From positions 1 through 64,000 of the forward strand of contig PMAT01000093.1 of assembly GCA_003152695.1 (NCBI GenBank): a stretch of 64,000 bases of DNA, read 5' to 3'. Source of the stretch: Acidobacteriaceae bacterium. Its GTDB lineage: Bacteria; Acidobacteriota; Terriglobia; Terriglobales; Acidobacteriaceae. Made by a program: the position numbers and the translations under genes. Of the stretch, positions 15,427 to 24,510 are shown piece after piece; the stretch's first letter is position 1; each line of letters begins with the position of its first letter. The notes under the pieces are model-generated. The model made no database searches. It was not told the origin of the DNA and was given only the letters and a program-made list of their open reading frames with translations.

Positions 15427-15518
15427 TGGGCCCCGCGCCGCGCTCCAGCCACTCGGGCGCCGCTTCAGCCCCGACGAATCGGGTGCGATGTGTTTTCTGC
15501 CGCGGGTCCGGATAACGG

Positions 15519-15740
15519 TTACGCAGCAGCCTTCCGCGATCCTGCGATTAGCAACACCACTCCGGCCGCGCACAGCACGCCTCCCACTACCGGCGGCAGC
15601 TTCTCGTCATGGCGGGTTGTGATGCCCACGGAAGCATCTCCGATCTTGACGTCATGGGAATGGCTGGTGGGAATCGGCACGACAAACGACAGAATTCCCA
15701 GTACCAGCACGACAATTCCGATCCAGGCTAAAGGTCGCAT
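15519..15740 (-). CDS. Small two-TM protein of an acidobacterial type
   Basis: The 73-residue protein has a first helix (IGIVVLVLGILSFVVPIP), a polar loop (HDVKIGDASVGITTRHDEKLPP) and a second helix (VVGGVLCAAGVVLLIAG). This helix-loop-helix build, with the KIGD and THE-type loop, is common in small uncharacterised membrane proteins of Acidobacteriota. Function unknown. It is convergent with the small gene upstream and divergent from the M20 peptidase gene. Confidence 0.8.
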   Translation of the reverse strand: MRPLAWIGIVVLVLGILSFVVPIPTSHSHDVKIGDASVGITTRHDEKLPPVVGGVLCAAGVVLLIAGSRKAAA

Positions 15741-15853
15741 TGATCCTCCGTCGATCCTGATGGGATGAGTTTACTCCTGCTCCGTATGCCCAGCCCTGGC
15801 GGTGAACTCCTTCGGTCTCTACGTCGTCGCCAACAATACGCTATCCTTCGGAG

Positions 15854-16855
15854 ATGGATGTTTTCGCCCTCACCCGCAAGCTGATCGACATTGAGTCCAC
15901 CACCGGCCAGGAAGCCGCGGTGGCCGAGGCACTGGCGCATGAGCTGACGCAGCTTGGCTACCATGTTGAGCGCATGGCGGTGGAAGGCGATCGCTGCAAC
16001 CTGTGGGCGACCCATCCCGGCCATCCCCGGCCGGAGCTGGTGCTTTCCACCCACATGGACACGGTGCCGCCATTCGTACCTTCGTCCGAGACCGCCGACC
16101 GCATTTACGGACGGGGTTCCTGCGACGCCAAGGGCATCATGGTGGCGCAGATCGCAGCCGCCGAAAGGCTGAAGGGCGAATCCCTCCACGTGGGCCTGCT
16201 TTTCTTGGTGGGCGAGGAGCGCGACAGCCAGGGCGCGCAGATCGCCAACCAACAGCCCCGTGGAACCAAGTTCCTCATCAACGGCGAGCCTACCGAGAAC
16301 AAGCTGGCGGTGGCCTCGAAAGGCACGCTGCGGGTGGAGCTGGTGGCCCGCGGCAAGATGGCGCATTCTGCCTATCCCGAGCTGGGCGAGTCGGCGATCG
16401 AGAAGCTGCTGGATGCCTTGGACAACATTCGCAAGCTTGATCTGCCCAACAATCCCAAGGCTGGCCCCTGCACCATGAACATCGGCCTGATCGAAGGCGG
16501 CCGCGCGCCCAACGTCATTCCTGACCACGCGCGCGCACATCTGCTGTTTCGCCTGGTCGGGCCGGCGCAGCAATTGCGCCAACAAATTACCAACGCGGTT
16601 GCCGGCAAAGCCGAAGCCGAATTCAAGCTCGAGATTCCCTATATGGAGTTCACCACGGTGCCCGGAATCGAGACCATGATTGCCGCCTTCACCACCGATA
16701 TTCCCGCACTGACGAACTGGGGCCAGCCGCTGCTCATTGGCCCCGGCTCCATTCACGTGGCCCATACCGAAGGCGAGCACATCGAAAAGCGGCAGTTGCT
16801 CGAGGCCATTGATCTGTACGCGCGCATCGCCCGCGAGCTGCTTTCGCAGAAGTGA
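15854..16855 (+). CDS. M20 family metallopeptidase (ArgE/DapE/CPG2 type)
   Basis: The 333-residue protein has the two-zinc M20 active site: STHMDTVPPF (His ligand and the supporting Asp), GRGSCDAKG (bridging Asp), GEERDSQG (general base and ligand Glu), GEPTENKL and the last ligand in HTEGEHI. The middle part is the dimerisation domain (LRVELVARGKMAHSAYPELGESA). The reaction is hydrolysis of an N-acyl or peptide bond; the substrate could be N-acetylornithine/N-acetyllysine-like or a dipeptide, and no arg, dap or lys genes are near to decide. No signal peptide. The ATG at 15854 is the only good start. Confidence 0.9.
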   Translation: MDVFALTRKLIDIESTTGQEAAVAEALAHELTQLGYHVERMAVEGDRCNLWATHPGHPRPELVLSTHMDTVPPFVPSSETADRIYGRGSCDAKGIMVAQIAAAERLKGESLHVGLLFLVGEERDSQGAQIANQQPRGTKFLINGEPTENKLAVASKGTLRVELVARGKMAHSAYPELGESAIEKLLDALDNIRKLDLPNNPKAGPCTMNIGLIEGGRAPNVIPDHARAHLLFRLVGPAQQLRQQITNAVAGKAEAEFKLEIPYMEFTTVPGIETMIAAFTTDIPALTNWGQPLLIGPGSIHVAHTEGEHIEKRQLLEAIDLYARIARELLSQK

Positions 16856-17008
16856 AACCCGTCGATTGGCCAATGAATCTCCGGCCGCTTACGCCGCCCT
16901 GCTGGGTAGTGGCTCAATCAAATTGAGCCACTACCCCCTGCCGCTTTCGCTTGCTGTTCCTGCCGCTTTCTGCTATCCATCCTCTTGGCCCGTCGGGGTC
17001 ACGACGCC

Positions 17009-19126
17009 ATGCCGCCTAAATCGCTTACCCGAAGCCAGCCGCAGAAATCGTCCACCACTTCGGTCGCCGGCTACCGCGTTAAGCGTGGGGTTGCGCTTCC
17101 CCTGGGCACGACCTTGCGGCGCAGGGGCGTCAATTTCGCCATCTTCTCCAAGCACGCGACGGCGTGCACGCTGGTTCTTTTCCAGCCGGGCGCGGAGCAG
17201 CCGTTTGTCGAGTTTCCTCTCGATCCGCGTTCCAATCGCACCGGCCAAGTGTGGCACGCCTTCGTGGAGGGTCTCGACGCTGGCATGCAATATGGTTTCC
17301 GCTTCGACATGCAGCCCAATCCCAATCCCAACGTGCATCGCTTTGACCCCTCGAACGTGCTGCTCGGTCCCTACGCGCGTGTGCTCTCCCACGGCGGAGC
17401 CTGGGGACAGTATCCGCCCGGGAAACGGCCTTATCGCAACGCTGTGGTGGTGGACAACGATTTCGATTGGGGAGACGATCAGCCGCTCAACCTTCCCCTG
17501 GTGGACAGCATCATTTACGAAGCCCACGTCCGCAGTTTTACGGTGCACTCCTCTTCCGGAGTCGCGCATCCCGGGACCTATGCCGGGCTTATCGAGAAGA
17601 TTCCCTATCTCAAGAAACTGGGAGTGACCGCCGTCGAGTTGCTCCCGGTCAACGAGTTCGAGGGCGGCGACACCGACCGCGTCAATCCGTTTACCGGCGA
17701 GCGTCTGCTGAACCTCTGGGGTTATCAGCCAACCGCGTTTTACGCGCCCAACACCGCCTACTCGTCAAACCGCGCCGATGGCGAACAGGTGCGCGAGTTC
17801 AAGCAATTGGTGCGCGCCCTGCATCAGGCCGGCATCGAGGTCATTCTCGACATGGTCTTCAACCACACGGCCGAAGGCGACGAGAACGGCCCGACGTGGT
17901 GCTTCCGCGGCATCGATAATTCGACCTACTACATCCTCGATCCCGACACCGGCAAATATGTGAACTTCAGCGGTTGCGGCAACACCGTGAATTGCAACAA
18001 CCCGGTGGTCCGCGATTTCATCGTCGATTGCCTGCGCTACTGGGTCCTGGAAATGCACGTGGACGGATTCCGCTTCGATCTGGCTTCCATTTTCGGCCGC
18101 GGCATGGATGGCCGGGTGCTCAAAAACCCACCGCTGTTGGAGAGCCTGGCCTACGATCCCGTTCTGGCCAACTCCAAACTGATCGCCGAGGCCTGGGACG
18201 CCGTCGGGCTGTATCAGGTCGGCACCCTGCCTTCCTGGGGACGGTGGGCGGAGTGGAATGGCATCTATCGCGACGATGTGCGCAAGTTCGCGAAAGGCGA
18301 TGCCGGCATGACCTCGGCACTCGCCACCCGTTTGCTGGGCAGTCCCGACCTTTACGAGACCAGCGCCCGCGAACCTTACCACAGCATCAACTTCGTGACC
18401 TGCCACGATGGCTTCACGCTCAACGACCTGGTTTCCTACGACGAGAAGCACAATCTCGCCAACGGCGAGAACAACAGCGACGGCTCCGACGCCAACTACA
18501 GTTGGAATTGCGGCGTCGAAGGCCCGACCGGCGATCCCGCCGTCCACCAGCTGCGCGCGCGGCAGCGCAAAAACTTTGCCGCCATTCTGCTGTTCTCGCA
18601 CGGCGTGCCCATGCTTCTTGCCGGCGACGAAGTCGGGCGTACCCAGCAGGGCAATAACAACGCGTACTGCCAGGACAACGAAGTGAGTTGGCTGGACTGG
18701 CGCATGATGGCGAGTCATGCTGACCTGCTGCGCTTCTTCCAACTGATGATCGCCTTCCGCAAGCGCTGTCCTCTATTGCGCCGCGACAGCTTTCAGTTTC
18801 ATGGCGAAAGCGGCTTCTACATCACCTGGCATGGCGTAAAACGTGCGCAAGCCGACTGGGGACACGAATCGCGCACGGTGGCGATGCAACTGACGCAACT
18901 GCACGCCGACGGTTCGCGTGACGACCTGCATTTCATCGCCAACGCGTACTCCGGCGACCTCCAGTTCGAGCTGCCGCACATCGGCGAGCGCGAATGGTTC
19001 CGTTTTGCCGACACTGCACTGGCTTCTCCGCAAGATATTGCCGAAGAGGGCCTGGAGTTCCCGCTCTTGTCGCAGGAGAGCTATCTGGTGCGCGCCCACA
19101 GCGTGGCCATCTTCGTGGCCAAGTGA
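17009..19126 (+). CDS. glgX: Glycogen debranching enzyme (isoamylase-type, GH13)
   Basis: The 705-residue enzyme hydrolyses alpha-1,6 branches of glycogen or limit dextrins. It has a CBM48 domain at about residues 25-150 (GTTLRRRGVNFAIFSKHA). The GH13 barrel follows with DMVFNHTAEGD (region I), VDGFRFDLASIFGR (nucleophile Asp), LIAEAWDA (acid/base Glu) and VTCHDGFTLNDLV (third acid). YDEKHNLANGENNSDG is typical of GlgX and TreX. The ATG at 17009 is preferred; a TTG at 16985 would add eight residues. No other glg genes adjoin it. Cytoplasmic. Confidence 0.96.
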   Translation: MPPKSLTRSQPQKSSTTSVAGYRVKRGVALPLGTTLRRRGVNFAIFSKHATACTLVLFQPGAEQPFVEFPLDPRSNRTGQVWHAFVEGLDAGMQYGFRFDMQPNPNPNVHRFDPSNVLLGPYARVLSHGGAWGQYPPGKRPYRNAVVVDNDFDWGDDQPLNLPLVDSIIYEAHVRSFTVHSSSGVAHPGTYAGLIEKIPYLKKLGVTAVELLPVNEFEGGDTDRVNPFTGERLLNLWGYQPTAFYAPNTAYSSNRADGEQVREFKQLVRALHQAGIEVILDMVFNHTAEGDENGPTWCFRGIDNSTYYILDPDTGKYVNFSGCGNTVNCNNPVVRDFIVDCLRYWVLEMHVDGFRFDLASIFGRGMDGRVLKNPPLLESLAYDPVLANSKLIAEAWDAVGLYQVGTLPSWGRWAEWNGIYRDDVRKFAKGDAGMTSALATRLLGSPDLYETSAREPYHSINFVTCHDGFTLNDLVSYDEKHNLANGENNSDGSDANYSWNCGVEGPTGDPAVHQLRARQRKNFAAILLFSHGVPMLLAGDEVGRTQQGNNNAYCQDNEVSWLDWRMMASHADLLRFFQLMIAFRKRCPLLRRDSFQFHGESGFYITWHGVKRAQADWGHESRTVAMQLTQLHADGSRDDLHFIANAYSGDLQFELPHIGEREWFRFADTALASPQDIAEEGLEFPLLSQESYLVRAHSVAIFVAK

Positions 19127-19293
19127 AAGTTGGGCAGGAGTTGTTGGACGGCGCCCTCTGAAGTCTGATGAGGCTGGTCAAAAAGTCGGGAAAGCGGATC
19201 CCCCGCGGGCTGAACTTTACCTCAACAATCGCACGAAGGTGGAGAGAACGCCGACACCCGATGTCGAGAGTGCCGGCGCTCTATGCCGAAGAG

Positions 19294-20598
19294 TCAAGGT
19301 GTTATCTGGAAGACGACGCCGCAGCCGCCTTGACAATTCGAGGAAGTGCCGCCGCGGGTGGTGGTGCCGTACAGGCTGCCGCCGGCGTCGAATGTCACGT
19401 TGCTGTTTGGATAAGCACCGTCGCTGCCGCCGGTAAAGTCGTGCAGCGAGGTGTAGATCCAGCCGGTGGCGCGTGTCAGTTTGAAGACCGAGCCGTGCCC
19501 ATGAGTCCCGTCAGCGAAGGTGGTGCCGTAAAGATTACCGGCTGCGTCCATGGTCAGGTTGGCATCGGGTCCGGTCAGAGGACCCGAGCCAGTAAGCCCG
19601 TAAAGCGTGGTGAACGACCAGCTACCACCTGACGGCGAGAGGTCGAAAACCGTGCCGCCGCCGGCGGCGCCACCGGTTGTCGTGGCGCCGTAGAGAATAG
19701 CCGAGTTGTCGATGATCAGACCTGCATTGGGCGAACCGCCGTCGCTTCCGTCCTGAAAGGTGTAGAGCGTCTTCTGCATCCAGCCCGATCCCGAGGGCGT
19801 CAATTCAAAAATCGTGCCATAAGGGGCGTAGAGGCCGTCGGTGTAGCCGTAGGTCGTGCCATAAAGATTGCCGGCGCTGTCGAAGACCAAGCTGCCTACG
19901 GGATAAGCTCCGTTAACCCCTAAGCCGAAGATGTACAAAACACTCTCTGTCCATCCGCTACCTGAGTGGGTCAGTTTGTAAACCACGCCGCAGCCGCGAA
20001 AGAAGCAATCTTGTCCGCCGAGGACAGTGGTGCCATAGATATTGCCCGTTCGGTCGAAGATAACTTCGCTATTGGAGTCACCTCCATCGCTTCCGCCGCT
20101 AAAGCGATAGAGAACAGTTTGCGTCCAGGCGCACAGCGCGGTTTTGCAAGCAGTCGGCGGTTTCAGGTTGAAAACTACGCCGCAGCCACTTCCGTTGCAG
20201 CCCGAACCTGCTCCCGCCGTTGTAGTGCCGTAGAGAGCGCCGTCGGGACCGAAGATGACTCGGGCCCGTGGCTGACTTCCGTCATTGCCTCCCGTAAAGC
20301 TGTAAAGGGGACGCACAGCCCAGGTGGAGCTATTGTGGGTTAGCTTGAAGACCGTGCCCTGACCGCTGCCGCCAGCGGAAGCCGTTCCGTAGAAGGCCCC
20401 GACTGCGTCCATGGTCAAGCCGGCAAGGGGACTTGCCCCGTCGGCTCCGCCGGTGAAGTTGTAAATCACATTGTAGGTTTGGGCCTGTGCCGATTGCGGC
20501 GCGACTACCGTCAGCGCAAGCAAAATTGCCAACGCCAGGGCGGGAGTTGCCGCGCTGGGTATGGCCCCGAAAACCCAATTGCGATGTTGATGGGTCAT
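19294..20598 (-). CDS. Secreted GloVer-repeat protein
   Basis: The 434-residue protein has an N-terminal signal segment (ALALAILLALTVVAPQSAQA). Seven repeats of about 50-55 residues then follow, with the pattern FTGGxDGxxPxxxLxxDxxGNLYGTTxxGGxxxxGTVFKLTP; this is the tandem repeat known from Gloeobacter and Verrucomicrobia and very common in Acidobacteriota (GloVer, choice-of-anchor). This copy ends CGVVFQITP with no anchor domain, so it may be free in the periplasm or secreted. It probably forms a beta-propeller; the role is unknown. SD GGGGG lies close to the ATG. Confidence 0.9.
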   Translation of the reverse strand: MTHQHRNWVFGAIPSAATPALALAILLALTVVAPQSAQAQTYNVIYNFTGGADGASPLAGLTMDAVGAFYGTASAGGSGQGTVFKLTHNSSTWAVRPLYSFTGGNDGSQPRARVIFGPDGALYGTTTAGAGSGCNGSGCGVVFNLKPPTACKTALCAWTQTVLYRFSGGSDGGDSNSEVIFDRTGNIYGTTVLGGQDCFFRGCGVVYKLTHSGSGWTESVLYIFGLGVNGAYPVGSLVFDSAGNLYGTTYGYTDGLYAPYGTIFELTPSGSGWMQKTLYTFQDGSDGGSPNAGLIIDNSAILYGATTTGGAAGGGTVFDLSPSGGSWSFTTLYGLTGSGPLTGPDANLTMDAAGNLYGTTFADGTHGHGSVFKLTRATGWIYTSLHDFTGGSDGAYPNSNVTFDAGGSLYGTTTRGGTSSNCQGGCGVVFQITP

Positions 20599-20751
20599 GA
20601 GAATTCCCCCTTATGCTGCTTGCACGTTGCCAGGGTCCGTTCCAACCAGGAGAGGCATGCAGCTTAACAGAGTTTTTTCTTGGGCCTAGGTGATGGCTGT
20701 CACCCGTGAATGTTCGCGCTCATCTCCCAAACTAAAGCCAGAACGCCTAAC

Positions 20752-21393
20752 TCAGCCAGGTGCCCCGACCTTGCTGAATCTCCCGGTCTCGGGATCGGCT
20801 GACCAGACTGAACCATCGCCAATGTCATAGACCCAGCCGCGAATCTCCACCTCTTCGCGGAGCACACGCGCATCCACGCTGGGATGGCTCCTCAAGTTCT
20901 CGATCTGCGCCAGCACGTTATACTCCGTAATCAGGCGCAGCTTCTCCTCATCCGGAGCGTTGCTGTGATCGCGCATGATGCGGTGCCGAACATCGGACGC
21001 ATGCCGCATCCATTCTTGCATCGCCGGCAGGCCATTCACTTGGTCCGCGTGCAGCAGGCCCTTCATTACCCCGCAGTCGGTGTGCCCGCAGATGATGACC
21101 AGCGGCACCTTCAGCACGAGCATGCCATATTCGACGCCACTCGAAACGCCACCGACAAAATCGCTATAAGGAGGCACCAGATTGCCGGGGTTTCGCTCGA
21201 CGAAAAAATCACCTGGGCCAGTCTGGGTAAACAGGTTGGGCACCACCCGGGAATCAGCGCAGGTGATGAACATCGCCATGGGCTGCTGCCGGCCCCTCAG
21301 CCTCTCAAACATCTCGCGTTCAGCGGGATAAACCTCGGCCTGAAACTTCTTCACCCCCTCTACGATTCTTGCTAAGGCTTCCTGACTCTTCAT
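20752..21393 (-). CDS. Beta-class carbonic anhydrase
   Basis: The 213-residue enzyme interconverts CO2 and bicarbonate. The zinc ligands are Cys45 (TCADSR), His104 and Cys107 (GHTDCG), and the Asp47/Arg49 dyad is intact. IRGWVYDIGDGSVW at the end is the normal C-terminal strand. The start at 21393 (MKSQEALARI) matches the family; the frame is open 23 codons upstream into a region with no similarity. No signal peptide. It is divergent from the DUF255 gene, so the 115-base spacer holds both promoters. Confidence 0.95.
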   Translation of the reverse strand: MKSQEALARIVEGVKKFQAEVYPAEREMFERLRGRQQPMAMFITCADSRVVPNLFTQTGPGDFFVERNPGNLVPPYSDFVGGVSSGVEYGMLVLKVPLVIICGHTDCGVMKGLLHADQVNGLPAMQEWMRHASDVRHRIMRDHSNAPDEEKLRLITEYNVLAQIENLRSHPSVDARVLREEVEIRGWVYDIGDGSVWSADPETGRFSKVGAPG

Positions 21394-21508
21394 GGCAGCT
21401 CCATCATCGAAAATTGATCCGAGCCACTTCCCGGACGCCAACCGATTCTCGCACAATTGCAAACTGCCCTAGCCCCGCGCTCCGCGCATCCCTGCTAGAC
21501 TCAAGTTC

Positions 21509-23641
21509 ATGTCTGAGGCGACCAACTCACTGTCGCAAGCGTCGTCCGCTTACCTGCGCTCGGCGATGCATCAGCCCATCCAATGGCACGAGTGGGGCGA
21601 AGAGGCGTTCGCCACGGCGCAGCGCGAGAACAAGCCCATCCTGCTCGACATTGGCGCGGTGTGGTGTCATTGGTGCCACGTCATGGACCGCGAATCCTAC
21701 GAAAACACCGACACCGCCGAGATCATCAACCAGCACTTTATCGCGGTCAAGGTCGATCGCGACGAGCGGCCCGATGTGGACAGCCGTTATCAGCTCGCGG
21801 TGTCGGCCATCTCCGGCACGGGCGGCTGGCCGCTGACGGTTTTTCTCACGCCCGACGGCCATCCCTTTTACGGCGGCACGTATTTCCCGCCCGATGACCG
21901 TTGGGGCCGTCCCAGTTTCAAGAAGACCCTGTTGGCGATTGCCGACGCTTATCGCGAACGGCGCGATGAGGTGCTGAAGTCGGCCGGCGAAACCATGACC
22001 ATGCTGGCCGCTGCAGAGGGTTATGCCGAGCGGCAGATCGAGCTTTCGCCACGCATTGTGGGCATCATGGTGCAGTCGGCGCTGCCCATCTTCGACGAGA
22101 AGAACGGCGGCTTCGGCAGCGCCCCGAAATTTCCTCATCCCGCCTCCCTCGATCTGCTGATGGATTGGTACGTGCGCACGCGCGAGGAACGCGTCGCCAC
22201 CGTCGTCACCACCACGCTGACGAAGATGGCGCAGGGCGGAGTTTACGATCAGCTCGCGGGAGGCTTTCATCGCTACTCGGTGGACGAGCGCTGGATCGTG
22301 CCGCACTTCGAGAAGATGTCGTACGACAATTCCGAGCTGCTGAAGAATTACGTCCACGCGTACCAGGTCTTCGGTTATGAGTTCTACGCGCACGTGGCCC
22401 GCGACATTGTCCGCTGGATGGATGAGTGGCTCAGCGATCGCGAGCACGGCGGCTTCTACGCCTCGCAGGACGCCGACATCAATCTCGATGACGATGGCGA
22501 CTACTTTACCTGGACCTTGGGGGAAGCCAAGGCGGTCCTGAGCGAGGAGGAGTTCCAGGTGGCCGCGCTGCATTTCGATATCCAGGAAACGGGCGAGATG
22601 CATCACAATGTGGCCAAGAACGTGTTGTGGATACGTGCGCTGCCGGAGGAAGTTGCCGCCCGGATGGGCATCGGCGTTGCCCAAGCGCTCGACCTGCTCG
22701 CCTCGGCGAAGACCAAGCTCTATGCCGCGCGCTTGCAGCGGCCAACGCCTTTCGTGGACAAGACCGTGTATGTCAACTGGAACGCGATGTGCGTTTCCGC
22801 GTACTTGCAGGCCGCCCAGGTCCTCGGGCTCGAGGACGCCCGCAAGTTTGCGCTACGCTCGCTCGACCGCATTTTGTCGGAAGCTTGGGACGCACAACGC
22901 GGCCTGGCGCACGTCATCGCCTACTCCGGCGCCAAGGCTGCACCGCGCTTCGTGCGCGGACTGCTCGACGATTACGCCTTCACCGCGCTGGCCTGTCTCG
23001 ATGCATACGAGATCACCGGCGACATGAGCTACTTCAAATTCGCGCAGCACATCGCCGATGAAATGGTCCGCCGCTTTGGCGACGCCACCTCGGGCGGCTT
23101 CTTCGACACCGAAGCCACGCTGGAAGACCGTCTGCAGCTGGGCGCGCTGTCGGCGCGGCGCAAGCCCTTTCAGGATGCGCCCACGCCAGCCGGCAATCCC
23201 AGCGCGGCGATTGCGTTGTTGCGCTTGCACGCTTACACCAACGATGCGAAGTATCGCGACAAAGCCGAAGACACGCTCCAGGTTTTTGCCGCAATGGCGG
23301 AGCAGTTCGGCATTTACGCGGGGACGTATGGAATTGCGGCCACCTGGATGTCGCGGCCGCACACCCAGGCGGTCGTGGTCGGCGAAGACCAGAAGGCGGC
23401 AGAGCTTCTGAAGGCCGCCGCTGCGCCGTTCGCGGTCAACAAGTCGGTGGTCCACCTGACCGACAGTGAAGCGGTTGCGCAAAATTTGCCGCCTGTGCTG
23501 GCGGAAACTATCCCGAATCTTCCCGCGCTGAAGGCCAAACAGGCGGTGGCGATTGTGTGCACCAATTTTGCCTGCCGCCCGCCGGTGGACAGCGCGGAGG
23601 AATTGGCGGCGATGTTACGGGAGGCAATTTCGGGAGTCTAA
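21509..23641 (+). CDS. Thioredoxin-like DUF255 protein (YyaL/SPATA20 family)
   Basis: The 710-residue protein begins with a thioredoxin-fold domain, residues about 20-150, with VWCHWCHVM (CxxC) and [23 protein letters not shown] large alpha/alpha toroid (six-hairpin glycosidase-like) domain follows to the end, with the family signature [25 protein letters not shown]. No signal peptide. The family is nearly universal in this phylum; its biochemical role is not settled. A -10-like TAGACT sits close to the ATG, with no strong SD. Confidence 0.93.
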   Translation: MSEATNSLSQASSAYLRSAMHQPIQWHEWGEEAFATAQRENKPILLDIGAVWCHWCHVMDRESYENTDTAEIINQHFIAVKVDRDERPDVDSRYQLAVSAISGTGGWPLTVFLTPDGHPFYGGTYFPPDDRWGRPSFKKTLLAIADAYRERRDEVLKSAGETMTMLAAAEGYAERQIELSPRIVGIMVQSALPIFDEKNGGFGSAPKFPHPASLDLLMDWYVRTREERVATVVTTTLTKMAQGGVYDQLAGGFHRYSVDERWIVPHFEKMSYDNSELLKNYVHAYQVFGYEFYAHVARDIVRWMDEWLSDREHGGFYASQDADINLDDDGDYFTWTLGEAKAVLSEEEFQVAALHFDIQETGEMHHNVAKNVLWIRALPEEVAARMGIGVAQALDLLASAKTKLYAARLQRPTPFVDKTVYVNWNAMCVSAYLQAAQVLGLEDARKFALRSLDRILSEAWDAQRGLAHVIAYSGAKAAPRFVRGLLDDYAFTALACLDAYEITGDMSYFKFAQHIADEMVRRFGDATSGGFFDTEATLEDRLQLGALSARRKPFQDAPTPAGNPSAAIALLRLHAYTNDAKYRDKAEDTLQVFAAMAEQFGIYAGTYGIAATWMSRPHTQAVVVGEDQKAAELLKAAAAPFAVNKSVVHLTDSEAVAQNLPPVLAETIPNLPALKAKQAVAIVCTNFACRPPVDSAEELAAMLREAISGV

Positions 23642-23688
23642 AGATTGTGGAAGCGTTGCCGATAAAGAAGCAGCGGTGAGAGTCAGCC

Positions 23689-23823
23689 GGGGGCGCATAG
23701 CATAGCGCACGGCTGGGTCAGTTGGGGGCGCGACGGCGCACGGCTGAGCCAGCTGGGGGCGCGTAGCACAGCGCACGGCTGACTTAAGTCGGGGGCGCGA
23801 CGGCGCACGGCTAAGCCAAGCGA
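23689..23823. repeat. Tandem repeat, four units alternating A-B-A-B
   Basis: Units begin with GGGGGCGC at 23689, 23724, 23755 and 23791 (spacings 35, 31, 36). All contain GCGCACGGCT. Units 1 and 3 carry a TAGCAYAGCGCAC insert, while units 2 and 4 read GCGCGACGGCGCACGG. The repeat is non-coding and lies directly after the DUF255 gene. Confidence 0.9.
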
Positions 23824-23851
23824 GCGGGCGACAACCAAACCTGTCGCCCGC
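23824..23851. terminator. Strong hairpin after the tandem repeat
   Basis: GCGGGCGACA (23824-23833) pairs perfectly with TGTCGCCCGC (23842-23851) around loop ACCAAACC. Only CAATTTCT follows, so it is a weak intrinsic terminator at best. Confidence 0.55.
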
Positions 23852-23899
23852 CAATTTCTATTATCATCTACCTATCATGCCAACCTCAGGACAACCATC

Positions 23900-24475
23900 T
23901 TGCCTCGCAAACTAAAAAATAAGACATCCGCCAAGACCATTAGCGCCGTTAAGAAATCGCGCAACTCGTTAATCGCTCACAGCGCGACCACAAAAAGCTC
24001 CGCCAAGTCGCCGAAGAAGAATGCTGCTTCCTCGAAGACCCGAAAGAAAGCCGGCGGCTTTCACGGCGGCAGCTATGTCACGCCGAAAGGCAACGTGACC
24101 ATCGGGATTCCCGCCTTCTGGACGCTGCGCCAGACCAACGACGATCTGGAGGTGGAAAGTCCATCGCGCAAGACTTCGGTGATTGTGACCGCGTTTCAGC
24201 GGGAGAACGGCGTGGCCAGACTTGATGCGCGCGAATACCTGGAGCACTTTCTGCAGAGCGCGTCCATGAAAGGGCGGCCCAATGCCGGGAAAAGCGCTTC
24301 CTCGCGCGCCCAATCGCGCTTCCGCGATCCCGAAGGCGATCACTGGCAGATCGAAGTCCTCACCAACGGAGACACCTTGCTGCTGGCGACCTTGAATAGC
24401 AGCCTGCCTCCGCGCTCGCAAGAGCCGCGGGTGGGCGCTGAAATTTTGCGGACCATCAGGATCAATGGGAAGTAG
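23900..24475 (+). CDS. Protein with Lys-rich tail and small beta domain, unknown
   Basis: The 191-residue protein has about 52 N-terminal residues rich in Lys, Ser and Ala (histone-H1-like tail). A compact domain follows: GGSYVTPKGNVTIGIPAFWTLRQTNDDLEVESPSRKTSVIVTAFQ and, later, HWQIEVLTNGDTLLLATLN. No catalytic motif is visible. The only in-frame start is TTG at 23900, with CAGGA 13 bases upstream; a nearby ATG (23877) is out of frame. The tail may bind nucleic acid or polyanions; this is inference. It is convergent with glcF. Confidence 0.7.
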   Translation: MPRKLKNKTSAKTISAVKKSRNSLIAHSATTKSSAKSPKKNAASSKTRKKAGGFHGGSYVTPKGNVTIGIPAFWTLRQTNDDLEVESPSRKTSVIVTAFQRENGVARLDAREYLEHFLQSASMKGRPNAGKSASSRAQSRFRDPEGDHWQIEVLTNGDTLLLATLNSSLPPRSQEPRVGAEILRTIRINGK

Positions 24476-24510
24476 CTGGGGTTAGGAGTGGTGGGAGCAC
24501 GGCCTGCTTT

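Noticed and set aside
15728-16873. Long open frame of 381 codons on the minus strand
   Set aside because: It is the antisense shadow of the M20 peptidase gene at 15854-16855, whose active-site motifs are all intact. High GC makes such shadows common here.
20615-20640. GG-N10-GC element (CTGGCAACGTGCAAGC, minus strand) upstream of the GloVer-repeat gene as a fourth sigma-54 promoter
   Set aside because: The -12 half reads AAGC rather than TTGC, and no CGCAA-N5-TGCA box lies upstream. A single GG-N10-GC is expected by chance in a stretch this size.
23689-23823. CRISPR array
   Set aside because: Units are 31-36 bases head to tail with no spacers, and no cas gene is near.
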